Shown in pieces: positions 1 to 6,326 of a stretch of DNA of 13,043 bases; position 1 is the first letter of the stretch; the number at the start of each line of letters is the position of its first letter. Source of the DNA: an uncultured Collinsella sp. (lineage in GTDB: Bacteria > Actinomycetota > Coriobacteriia > Coriobacteriales > Coriobacteriaceae). The position numbers were made by a program, and so were the translations under genes. Below the pieces are notes generated by a model. That model did not search any database. It was given only the letters and a program-made list of their open reading frames with translations, and had not been told where the DNA came from. The stretch lies in contig CABUDQ010000053.1 of NCBI GenBank assembly GCA_902490365.1, positions 1 through 13,043 of the forward strand, read 5' to 3'.

Positions 1-198
1 TCTGCCGCCGCCGAGGCCCATGCGCGTGAGGTCGTCGCCGCGGCTATCGAGGCCGACGGCGGCGCTGCCACGACGAGCGTGCTGCGCGAGGCCCTAGGCG
101 TGTCGCGCAAACGAGCCATCAGCATCTTGGAGCATCTGGATGCGGTGCGTTTTACGACGCTCGACAAGGAGGCCGGCGGCCTCAGATCGCTTCGTTAG
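1..198 (+). CDS. selB: SelB, selenocysteine-specific elongation factor (C-terminal fragment)
   Basis: Frame 1 is open from the window edge to TAG at 196-198, giving 65 codons; the 5' part lies outside the window. The segment contains SRKRAISILEHLD followed by a short basic tail ending in RSLR. That pattern (G-x-SRK-x-A-x-x-x-LE-x-LD, then a short beta-wing and R-x-L-x) is the signature of the last winged-helix domain of SelB. In the family this domain binds the SECIS hairpin of mRNAs while the N-terminal GTPase domains carry Sec-tRNA to UGA codons. The tRNA-Sec gene starts about 215 bp downstream on the same strand, which supports the call strongly. What is seen is only the winged helix; the GTPase portion is inferred. 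A generic winged-helix regulator is the alternative but fits the neighbour less well. Confidence 0.85.
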   Translation, partial: SAAAEAHAREVVAAAIEADGGAATTSVLREALGVSRKRAISILEHLDAVRFTTLDKEAGGLRSLR

Positions 199-213
199 GG
201 GTTGTCGTATCAC

Positions 214-383
214 TGTCCGCCACAAAACCTGCCTATCTACTACGTTTAAGTGACTACCCTCGACCATACCAAAAATTGTAAAGTAAAACCGCAGGTAGAC
301 GACTTGCCGATGTTACGAAAAAGTGGGTATGGTTAACCCTTGCTGGTTAAACGTAGTAGATGGGCCGTTTTCGTGGCGCGACA
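214..383. repeat. Long imperfect inverted repeat between selB and selC
   Basis: The arms at 218-249 and 347-378 are complementary at 28 of 32 positions, with a perfect 15-bp core (ATCTACTACGTTTAA at 235-249 against 347-361). Pairing continues outward to TGTC at 214-217 and GACA at 380-383 with one unpaired base. Inside lies a second perfect 8-bp inverted repeat (ACCATACC at 263-270 against 326-333), separated from the outer arms by 13 non-complementary bases on each side (250-262 and 334-346). The interior is AT-richer than the neighbouring genes. No open frame with a ribosome binding site and no clear flanking target duplication is seen. It could be the selB 3' UTR structure, a small non-autonomous element, or a structure affecting selC transcription, since its right arm ends just upstream of the selC promoter candidate. 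Confidence 0.8.
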
Positions 384-392
384 CTGCGCGTT

Positions 393-401
393 TGGTAAAA
401 T
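393..401 (+). promoter_or_regulatory. Candidate extended -10 promoter of selC
   Basis: TGG followed by TAAAAT (396-401) forms an extended -10 element. Transcription would start about 7 nt later, near 408, leaving a 5-6 nt leader before the tRNA at 414. No good -35 hexamer is visible at the usual distance, and that zone falls inside the right arm of the upstream inverted repeat. Position and motif are seen; activity is inferred. Confidence 0.4.
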
Positions 402-413
402 ACCGCCACGTTT

Positions 414-510
414 GGGAACGGATGGGCTCCGGTGGGCCCCGCGGTCCTCAAAACCGTTGTGAGGCGTGCAAAACGTCTTGGATGTGTTCGATTCACATAC
501 GTTCCCGCCA
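414..510 (+). tRNA. selC: tRNA-Sec (anticodon UCA)
   Basis: A 97-nt cloverleaf with the features peculiar to bacterial tRNA-Sec. The acceptor arm GGGAACGG (414-421) pairs with ACGTTCCC (499-506) at 7 of 8 positions, with a G-A mismatch at the eighth. The D stem is 6 bp (GGGCTC/GGGCCC, 424-429/434-439) with the 4-nt loop CGGT. The anticodon stem GCGGT/ACCGT carries loop CCTCAAA, so the anticodon is TCA at 448-450. The variable arm is long (a 7-bp stem from about 461 to 479). The T arm is ATGTG/CACAT with loop TTCGATT, followed by discriminator G507 and an encoded CCA (508-510). It is charged with serine, which SelA converts to selenocysteinyl; SelB then delivers it to UGA. It lies directly downstream of selB. 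Short open frames crossing this interval are not genes. Confidence 0.95.
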
Positions 511-523
511 ACGCATCCTGCCA

Positions 524-558
524 ACCGCCACAAAGGTGCCCGTCCTCTTTGTGGTGGT
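524..558 (+). other. Stem-loop just downstream of selC
   Basis: A 12-bp stem (left arm 524-535, right arm 547-558, one G-T pair) with an 11-nt loop begins 14 nt after the tRNA CCA end. It lacks a T-run, so it is not a standard intrinsic terminator; it may aid 3' processing or termination. The left-arm word CCGCCACAAA also occurs at 217-226 in the inverted repeat upstream of selC. The rest of 559-690 shows nothing I can assign. Confidence 0.5.
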
Positions 559-691
559 ATGGACCACGTGGACGAAACAGCTTCGAAACACGCGATTTGT
601 GCGTCAGGCACTCAAAAACGCCTCTACCTGCATCGTAATCAAAACGAAACATCTGCTCGTCTGCTTATGCGAAACTTTCCCGCAACAGTGC

Positions 692-699
692 GATATTAT
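692..699 (+). promoter_or_regulatory. Candidate -10 region of gdhA
   Basis: GATATTAT offers a near-consensus -10 (TATTAT at 694-699) about 75 nt before the gdhA start, with TGC immediately upstream at 689-691. No convincing -35 hexamer is seen. A GC-rich hairpin (717-737, CGCGG/CCGCG with an inner CAC/GTG) would lie in the resulting leader, between this site and the ribosome binding site at 764-768. Low certainty. Confidence 0.3.
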
Positions 700-772
700 C
701 CATACACGATAAAGTTCGCGGCGCACAGGGTGCCGCGACCGACACTTTTCGTTTCCTATCATTGGAGGAAGC

Positions 773-2128
773 ATGAGCTACACGCAGAAAGTTCTCGACG
801 AGCTCAAGGCCCGCTATCCCGAGCAGCCTGAGTTCATCCAGGCCGCGACCGAGATCCTCGGCACCATCCAGCCGGCGCTCGACGCCCATCCCGAGTACGA
901 GGAGGCCGCCCTGCTTGAGCGCCTCGTCGAGCCCGAGCGCATCGTCATGTTCCGTGTCCCCTGGGTCGACGACCAGGGCAAGGTCCAGGTCAACCGCGGC
1001 TACCGCGTCGAGTTCAACTCTGCCATTGGGCCCTACAAGGGCGGCCTGCGCTTTAACCCCACGGTCACCCTGGGCATGCTCAAGTTCCTGGGCCTGGAGC
1101 AGATCCTCAAGAACAGCCTGACCACCCTTCCCATGGGCGGCGGCAAGGGCGGCTCCGACTTTGACCCCAAGGGCAAGTCCAACAATGAGATCATGCACTT
1201 CTGCCAGTCCTTCATGACCGAGCTCTATCGCCACATTGGCCCCAACACCGACGTTCCCGCCGGCGACCTGGGCGTTGGCGGCCGCGAGGTTGCCTACATG
1301 TTCGGTCAGTACAAGCGCCTGACCAACGAGTGGACCGGCGTCCTTACCGGCAAGGGCCTCTCCTTTGGCGGCTCGCTCGCCCGTACCGAGGCCACCGGCT
1401 ACGGTCTGGTTTACTTTGTGGACGAGTACCTCAAGAGCCGCGGCGACTCCTTCGAGGGCAAGAACGTCGTCGTTCACGGCTCCGGTAACGTCGCCATCTA
1501 CGCGGTCCAGAAGGTCTCCCAGCTCGGCGGCAAGGTGCTGGCCTGCTCCGACACCCACGGTTGGGTCGAGGATCCCGACGGCATCGACTACGCCGTGCTC
1601 GAGCATGTCTACAACAAGAAGCGCTCCGGCCACGACAAGGGCGTTACGCTCGCTATGTACGTCGACGAGAAGCCCAATGCCACGTGGCACGAGGGCGACG
1701 GCCGTAGCGTGTGGCAGCTGCCCTGCGACATCGCGCTGCCCTGCGCTCGCGAGAACACGCTGCTGTTCGAGGACGCCCAGGCGCTCGTCGCCAACGGCTG
1801 CAAGGTGGTCGGCGAGGGCGCAAACATGCCCACGACCATCGAGGCCACGACCTACTTCCAGGAGAACGGCGTCGCCTTTATGCCCGGTAAGGCTGCCAAC
1901 GCCGGCGGCGTGCTCGTGTCCGGTCTCGAGATGAGCCAGAACGCCGAGCACCTGTCCTGGACCTTCGAGGAGGTCGACGGCAAGCTCGAGCAGCTCATGC
2001 GCGGCATGTTCCACAACGTGGACGACACCGCCAAGGAGTATGGCCAGGAGGGCAACTTTGTCATGGGCGCCAACATCGCCGGCTTCCTGAAGGTCGCCGA
2101 CGCCATGATGGCCCAGGGCGTCTGCTAA
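773..2128 (+). CDS. gdhA: Glutamate dehydrogenase, probably NADP-type
   Basis: This 451-residue protein has the normal length of the hexameric (~450 aa) glutamate dehydrogenase family. It catalyses reversible reductive amination of 2-oxoglutarate with ammonium, linking nitrogen assimilation or glutamate fermentation to central carbon. Visible landmarks are GPYKGG with K89, K113, PMGGGKGG with catalytic K125, PAGDLGVGG with D165, the Rossmann dinucleotide loop GSGNVA (236-241), and NAGGVLVSG near 376-384. The Lys/Asp numbering coincides with the Clostridium symbiosum enzyme. The cofactor strand ends in CSD (258-260) as in enterobacterial NADP enzymes; NADP preference is inferred from this and is not proven. 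The start is fixed by GGAGG at 764-768, 4 nt before ATG. The gene stands alone: it has its own leader and its own terminator 46 bp after the stop. Confidence 0.96.
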   Translation: MSYTQKVLDELKARYPEQPEFIQAATEILGTIQPALDAHPEYEEAALLERLVEPERIVMFRVPWVDDQGKVQVNRGYRVEFNSAIGPYKGGLRFNPTVTLGMLKFLGLEQILKNSLTTLPMGGGKGGSDFDPKGKSNNEIMHFCQSFMTELYRHIGPNTDVPAGDLGVGGREVAYMFGQYKRLTNEWTGVLTGKGLSFGGSLARTEATGYGLVYFVDEYLKSRGDSFEGKNVVVHGSGNVAIYAVQKVSQLGGKVLACSDTHGWVEDPDGIDYAVLEHVYNKKRSGHDKGVTLAMYVDEKPNATWHEGDGRSVWQLPCDIALPCARENTLLFEDAQALVANGCKVVGEGANMPTTIEATTYFQENGVAFMPGKAANAGGVLVSGLEMSQNAEHLSWTFEEVDGKLEQLMRGMFHNVDDTAKEYGQEGNFVMGANIAGFLKVADAMMAQGVC

Positions 2129-2173
2129 ATCCAGCTTGACATAGCTCCGCACAGCACCAGCTGATGCGCCTAA

Positions 2174-2205
2174 GGCTCCCGGCAATTCCTGCCGGGAGCC
2201 TTTTT
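2174..2205 (+). terminator. Intrinsic terminator after gdhA
   Basis: A perfect 11-bp stem (GGCTCCCGGCA at 2174-2184 with TGCCGGGAGCC at 2190-2200), a 5-nt loop ATTCC and then TTTTT. It is a textbook Rho-independent terminator that isolates gdhA from the molybdenum hydroxylase operon. Confidence 0.95.
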
Positions 2206-2235
2206 CTATGGTGGTGAGGGTCGTGCGCCCTCGTT

Positions 2236-2244
2236 TGGTACACT
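2236..2244 (+). promoter_or_regulatory. Candidate extended -10 promoter of the molybdenum hydroxylase operon
   Basis: TGG followed by TACACT (2239-2244) sits between the gdhA terminator and the FAD-subunit start, predicting transcription from about 2251. No clear -35 box is present. The spacing and the isolation behind a terminator make a promoter here necessary, but this exact site is inferred. Confidence 0.4.
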
Positions 2245-2280
2245 TAGGGGTACTGGACAAGTAAAGAGATGGGGGAGAAC

Positions 2281-3183
2281 GTGCTCAAGTTCGGTACCTA
2301 CGTCCGTGTTGGAAACGCGGCCGAAGCCTATGAGCTCTTACAGAAGAACCGCAACAACAAGATTGTGGGCGGCGGCATCTGGATGCGCCTGGGTTCGCGT
2401 CGTGTGGCGACGGCGATTGACCTTTCGGCCTGCGGACTCGATCAGATCGAGGAGACCGAGACCGAGTTTCGCATCGGTGCCATGTGCACCCTGCGCCAGC
2501 TCGAGCGCCATGCCGAGCTCAACGCGCTTGTCAACCATGTCTTTGAGTTCGCCGTCCACGACATCGTGGGCGTTCAGCTGCGCAACACCGCCACGGTGGG
2601 CGGCAGCATCTACGGTCGCTTCGGTTTCTCGGACGTGCTCTCGGCCTTTTTGGCGCTCGATTCGTATGTTGAGCTGACGGGTGCCGGCCGCGTGCCGCTC
2701 GCCGAGTTCGTGGACATGGGCTACGTGCGCGACGTGATCGAGCACGTCGTGGTCGTTAAGCACGACTACCGCGCGAGCTATGAGGCCGTGCGCAAGGCCG
2801 CGACCGACTTCCCCTCCTTAAACGTTACCGCCGCCTGGTGGGACAACAGCTGGCATGTTACCGTGGGCGCCCGTCCGCTGCGCGCGACCCTGCTGCAGGG
2901 CGAGGCGTGCGGCCTTGTCGGCGAGCAGCCCTCCGAGGACGAGCTGCGCGCCCTGGCCGCGTCCGTGCGCGCGCTGAGCTACGGCACCAACCTGTGGGGC
3001 TCGGCCGAGTACCGCCGTCGCATCTCGGCACCGCTTGCCGTCCAGGCCGTGCGCCGCGCCGCTGGCATCGAGCTTTCGGCCGCGCTTGCCCGCGAGCTCG
3101 AGGGCGTGCAGATTCCTAAGTTTGCCACGGACGAGTATTCCTGCCGCCGCGTGCCCGGCGTCGATTCTAGCGAGGTGCGCTAA
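2281..3183 (+). CDS. FAD-binding subunit of a molybdenum hydroxylase (xanthine dehydrogenase family)
   Basis: About 300 residues, the usual size of the medium, FAD-binding (CoxM/XdhB/YgfM-like) subunit. The N-terminal part has the FAD pyrophosphate loop KIVGGGIWMRL (27-37). A second FAD motif, QLRNTATVGGSIYGRFG, lies near residues 99-115, followed by the C-terminal CO-dehydrogenase-flavoprotein-like domain. It would pass electrons from the [2Fe-2S] clusters of its partner to NAD or another acceptor. I prefer GTG at 2281, preceded by GGGGGAG (2271-2277). An in-frame ATG at 2269 lies upstream of that purine tract with no good ribosome site of its own. The stop TAA overlaps the ATG of the next gene by one base, implying translational coupling. 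The substrate cannot be told from this subunit. Confidence 0.85.
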   Translation: MLKFGTYVRVGNAAEAYELLQKNRNNKIVGGGIWMRLGSRRVATAIDLSACGLDQIEETETEFRIGAMCTLRQLERHAELNALVNHVFEFAVHDIVGVQLRNTATVGGSIYGRFGFSDVLSAFLALDSYVELTGAGRVPLAEFVDMGYVRDVIEHVVVVKHDYRASYEAVRKAATDFPSLNVTAAWWDNSWHVTVGARPLRATLLQGEACGLVGEQPSEDELRALAASVRALSYGTNLWGSAEYRRRISAPLAVQAVRRAAGIELSAALARELEGVQIPKFATDEYSCRRVPGVDSSEVR

Positions 3184-6014
3184 TGGCTGCCAAACTCATC
3201 GATCTTTCCTTTACGCTCAACGGCCGCAAGGTCAAGGTTCAGATTGCCCCCGACACCATGCTCTTTTCGCTTTTGCGTGAGCAGGGCTGCGCGTCGGTGC
3301 GCTGCGCCTGCGAGACCACCAACTGCGGTCTGTGCACGGTGTGGCTCGACGGCGACCCGGTGCTGAGCTGCTCGGTTCCCGCCGCCCGTGTAGAGGGCCA
3401 CACCATCACCACGCTTGAGGGCCTTAAGGCCGAATCCGAGGCACTCGCCCGCGCGATGGCTGCCGAAGGCGCTGAGCAGTGCGGTTTTTGCGCCCCCGGC
3501 CTCATCATGAACGTGCTGGCGCTCGCCCGCGCCGCCAAGGAGGACCCGAGCCTCGTCGCTACGCGCGAGGAACTCTCGCGCCAGCTCGCCGGCAACCTCT
3601 GCCGCTGCAGCGGCTACGAGAGCCAGCTGCGCGCCATCGTCCGCTTCCTTAACGAGTCCGGCGTGCAGGTGGGCTTCGAGATGCCCGAGCTGCCGGTCAA
3701 CGACACCAGCTCTGACGGCGTCTCCTACAAGCAGATTACCCACAAGCAGCCCAAGAAGGACTCGAAGGCCCTGCTTGAGGGCCGTCCCGTCTACACGGGC
3801 GATATGGTGCCCGCCGGTGCGCTCATCGTTAAGCTCAAGCGCAGCCCGTATGCGCGCGCCAAGATCCGCTCCATCGATACGTCGCGCGCCCTGAAGGTGC
3901 CCGGCGTGGTGGGCGTTTACACCTACGAGGATGTGCCCAAGCGCCGCTTTACCATCGCCGGCCAGAGCTATCCGCAGCCGAGTCCCTACGACCGCCTGAT
4001 TCTCGAGAACCTCGTGCGTTACCAAAACGAGGAGGTGGCGATCGTCGCTGCCGAGACCGAGGAGGCCGCCGACAAGGCGCTCAAGCTCATCAAGGTCGAC
4101 TATGAGGTGCTCGAGCCCTTGCTCGACTTTACCCAGGCACTCGATAACGACATCGTGGTTCACCCCGAGGGCGACGTGACCTTTATGTTCCCGCAGGGCG
4201 GCGACGTTGCTCGCAACCTGGTGTGCAGCGGTACCAGCGATTATGGCGACCTTGACGAGGCGTTTGCCCAGAGCGACATCGTCTTCACCCGCACCTACAC
4301 TAGCCAGGCCACGCAGACTGCGCCCATGGAGACCTTCCGTGCCTTCGCGACGACCGACGCGTTCGGCCGCATCTCGGTGACCACCTCCACGCAGGTGCCC
4401 TTCCACGTGCGCCGCATGGTCGCGCAGTCGCTCGACATTCCGCAGTCGCAGGTGCAGGTCATTAAACCGCGCATCGGCGGCGGCTTTGGCTCCAAGCAGA
4501 CGGGCTGCTGCGAGATCTTCGTTGCGTTCGTGACCCAGCAGACTGGCCGTCCGAGCTACTGCTGCTACACCCGCGAGGAGACTATCACCGCGGGTAACTC
4601 GCGCCACCAGATGCAGATGACCGTTAAGCTGGGCGCCATGAACGACGGCACCATCACGGCCATCGACTTGCACACGCTGTCCAACGCGGGCGCGTACGGC
4701 GAGCACGCCACCACGACGATCGGGCTTTCGGGCCATAAGAGCCTGCCCATCTACAACCATGTGAAGGCGAGCCGCTTTAGCTGGGACGCTGTCTACACCA
4801 ATACCAACCGCGGCGGCGCGTATCGCGGCTACGGTGCCACCCAGGGCCAGTTTGCCGTGGAGAGCGCCGTTAACGAGCTCGCCGACATGCTGCACATGGA
4901 CCCCGCCGACCTGCGCCTTAAGAACATCGTGCGCGAGGGCGAGATCATGCCGCAGTACTACAACGAAAAGCTCAACGCCTGCGCACTCGACCGCTGCCTG
5001 CTGCGCGCGATGGACATGATCGGTTGGCGCGACAAGCCGCTGGCCGTCGACCTGGGCGACCGCGTGCGTGCTCTGGGCTGTGCGCTCACCATGCAGGGCT
5101 CGGGCATTTCCAATGTCGACATCGCCGGCATCGATATGCGCCTGGAAGAGGACGGCTTCATTACCATCGGCACCGGCGCCACCGATAACGGCATGGGTGT
5201 CGACACGATTCTGGCGCAGATTGCCGCCGAGGAGTTGGGCGTTGAAAGCTCGCTCATTGTGGTGCGCGGCGTGGACACCGACGTGTCGCCGTTCGACGCC
5301 GGTTCGTACGCGAGCTCCGGTACCTACGTGACGGGCCTTGCCGCCAAGAACGCCGCGACCGAGCTGCGCGAGAAGATTTGCGCCAAGGCCGCTCAGATGT
5401 GGGACGTTGGCGCCGCCGACGTGGTCTTCGACGGCCAGTACGTGCGCCTGTCCGACGAGCGTGCCGCTCGTGAGCGCGGCCGCTACCTCACGCTGCGCGA
5501 CTTTGCCAACCTGTGCGTCAAGAACATCGCGGGCGGCGACGCGCTCACCTCGCACGCTTCTGCCTGCCTGCCCGTTTCGCCTCCGCCGTTTATGGCCGGC
5601 ATTGCCGAGGTCGAGGTCGACAAGGCCACCGGCAAGGTGACTGTGGTGGACTACGCCGCTGCCGTCGATTGCGGCACCGTGATCAACGAGGCGCTCGCGC
5701 GCGTCCAGGCCGAGGGCGGCATTGCCCAGGGTATCGGCCACGCGCTCTACGAGATCGTCGAGCATGACGACCGCGGTCGCCTGCGCACCGGCAACTTTAT
5801 GAGCTACAAGCTGCCCACGCGCCTGGATATCGGCAGCATTCGCGTGGCCTTTGAGCCGAGCTACGAGCCGACGGGTCCGTTTGGTGCCAAGTCGATCGGC
5901 GAGGTCGTCATCAACACGCCGCTCGCCGCCGTGGCCTCGGCCGTGGCACACGCCACCGGCCACCAGGTGCGCTCGCTGCCGATCACGCCCGAGAAGGCCC
6001 TGCTGGGGGAGTAG
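3183..6014 (+). CDS. Fused [2Fe-2S] + molybdopterin subunit of a xanthine dehydrogenase-family hydroxylase
   Basis: The 943-residue protein joins two subunits that are separate in many bacteria. Residues 1-~160 are the iron-sulfur part: a plant-type [2Fe-2S] site (C43, C48, C51, C63) and the second cluster site CGFC (C100, C103) with LCRC (C140, C142). After a linker rich in K, Q and D (~165-195) comes the molybdopterin-cytosine-dinucleotide part. It has GGGFGSK at 432-438, the AYRGYG arginine at 548 and GAKSIGE with the expected catalytic base E907. With the overlapping upstream FAD protein it makes a complete electron chain. The layout resembles E. coli YgfN/XdhD plus YgfM and selenium-dependent molybdenum hydroxylases. 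A purine or related N-heterocycle is a likely substrate, but this is inference. No in-frame UGA occurs, so no selenocysteine. Cofactor-insertion genes are not in the window. Confidence 0.9.
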   Translation: MAAKLIDLSFTLNGRKVKVQIAPDTMLFSLLREQGCASVRCACETTNCGLCTVWLDGDPVLSCSVPAARVEGHTITTLEGLKAESEALARAMAAEGAEQCGFCAPGLIMNVLALARAAKEDPSLVATREELSRQLAGNLCRCSGYESQLRAIVRFLNESGVQVGFEMPELPVNDTSSDGVSYKQITHKQPKKDSKALLEGRPVYTGDMVPAGALIVKLKRSPYARAKIRSIDTSRALKVPGVVGVYTYEDVPKRRFTIAGQSYPQPSPYDRLILENLVRYQNEEVAIVAAETEEAADKALKLIKVDYEVLEPLLDFTQALDNDIVVHPEGDVTFMFPQGGDVARNLVCSGTSDYGDLDEAFAQSDIVFTRTYTSQATQTAPMETFRAFATTDAFGRISVTTSTQVPFHVRRMVAQSLDIPQSQVQVIKPRIGGGFGSKQTGCCEIFVAFVTQQTGRPSYCCYTREETITAGNSRHQMQMTVKLGAMNDGTITAIDLHTLSNAGAYGEHATTTIGLSGHKSLPIYNHVKASRFSWDAVYTNTNRGGAYRGYGATQGQFAVESAVNELADMLHMDPADLRLKNIVREGEIMPQYYNEKLNACALDRCLLRAMDMIGWRDKPLAVDLGDRVRALGCALTMQGSGISNVDIAGIDMRLEEDGFITIGTGATDNGMGVDTILAQIAAEELGVESSLIVVRGVDTDVSPFDAGSYASSGTYVTGLAAKNAATELREKICAKAAQMWDVGAADVVFDGQYVRLSDERAARERGRYLTLRDFANLCVKNIAGGDALTSHASACLPVSPPPFMAGIAEVEVDKATGKVTVVDYAAAVDCGTVINEALARVQAEGGIAQGIGHALYEIVEHDDRGRLRTGNFMSYKLPTRLDIGSIRVAFEPSYEPTGPFGAKSIGEVVINTPLAAVASAVAHATGHQVRSLPITPEKALLGE

Positions 6015-6038
6015 CGGGTCGGCGAACAAGTCGTAATG

Positions 6039-6068
6039 GGCGGGGCGGGGCAACTCGCCCCGCCTTTC
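6039..6068 (+). terminator. Intrinsic terminator after the molybdenum hydroxylase operon
   Basis: GGCGGGGCG (6039-6047) pairs perfectly with CGCCCCGCC (6056-6064) across an 8-nt loop. A short T-run follows (TTT, then C). It starts 24 bp after the stop codon. The T-tract is weak but the stem is very GC-rich. Confidence 0.8.
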
Positions 6069-6126
6069 GCACTCGTGGTGAGGTCGTGAGCCTGTAAAAC
6101 GTGTGCGTGCGCTTGTCGTTCGTATC

Positions 6127-6135
6127 TGCTATCAT
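6127..6135 (+). promoter_or_regulatory. Candidate extended -10 promoter of tRNA-Leu
   Basis: TGC followed by TATCAT (6130-6135) forms an extended -10 about 20 nt before the tRNA, predicting a start near 6142. A TTGTCG sequence at 6113-6118 is too close (11 nt) to serve as a normal -35 box. Confidence 0.45.
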
Positions 6136-6154
6136 TCCTAGTCTGTGCGCTCAT

Positions 6155-6238
6155 GCGGGCGTGGCGGAATTGGTAGACGCGCCAGATTTAGGTTCTGGTG
6201 GGATTCCCGTGAAGGTTCGAGTCCTTTCGCCCGCACCA
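6155..6238 (+). tRNA. tRNA-Leu (anticodon UAG)
   Basis: An 84-nt type II tRNA. Acceptor GCGGGCG (6155-6161) pairs fully with CGCCCGC (6228-6234), followed by discriminator A and an encoded CCA (6236-6238). The anticodon stem CCAGA/TCTGG holds loop TTTAGGT, giving anticodon TAG at 6189-6191, which reads CUN leucine codons. A variable arm and a T arm with loop TTCGAGT are present. Long variable arm, A73 and anticodon together identify leucine. Confidence 0.97.
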
Positions 6239-6250
6239 ACGCATCTGCGT

Positions 6251-6262
6251 CGGCTTCGGCCG
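6251..6262 (+). other. Small UUCG tetraloop hairpin after tRNA-Leu
   Basis: CGGC-TTCG-GCCG is a perfect 4-bp stem with the very stable UUCG loop. It lies 12 nt after the tRNA end, preceded by another 4-bp stem (ACGC/GCGT, 6239-6250). A T-containing stretch CTCTTTGTT follows at 6270-6277. It may limit readthrough or protect the tRNA 3' trailer; it is too weak to call a terminator. Confidence 0.35.
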
Positions 6263-6275
6263 TCGCGACTCTTTG

Positions 6276-6307
6276 TTGCATAAAGGTACCAGCACCTCAG
6301 ATAAGCT
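6276..6307 (+). promoter_or_regulatory. Possible tig promoter
   Basis: TTGCAT (6276-6281) and GATAAG (6300-6305), 18 nt apart, or alternatively TAAGCT (6302-6307), could serve as -35/-10. They would start transcription around 6312-6315, almost at the first in-frame ATG (6315). Matches to consensus are modest. Confidence 0.25.
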
Positions 6308-6326
6308 GGGCAGTATGAGGAGGAAC

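Noticed and set aside
214..383. Firm call of a transposon-derived MITE
   Set aside because: Terminal repeats are present, but I find no flanking target-site duplication and no second copy in the window, so it is left as an inverted repeat.
323..831. Short + strand frames of 68-129 codons across selC and the gdhA leader
   Set aside because: They overlap a clear tRNA-Sec gene, lack ribosome binding sites and have codon use unlike the neighbouring genes.
2136..2141. Perfect TTGACA -35 hexamer after gdhA
   Set aside because: No -10 at 16-18 nt, and the product would run straight into the gdhA terminator.
665..2260. Long open frame (531 codons) on the minus strand opposite gdhA
   Set aside because: It mirrors the codon bias of gdhA, runs through both gdhA signals and the terminator, and its product is low-complexity G/A/L/V/H with no recognisable fold.
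3183..6014. Selenocysteine in the molybdenum hydroxylase because of the selBC neighbourhood
   Set aside because: The frame has no internal UGA, and selenium in this enzyme family is a labile ligand independent of SelB and selC.
3180..6053. 957-codon minus-strand open frame covering the whole molybdenum hydroxylase gene
   Set aside because: A GC-rich antisense shadow: the composition is dominated by A, G, L, H, V and R and it has no motifs, whereas the + strand frame has all cofactor motifs.
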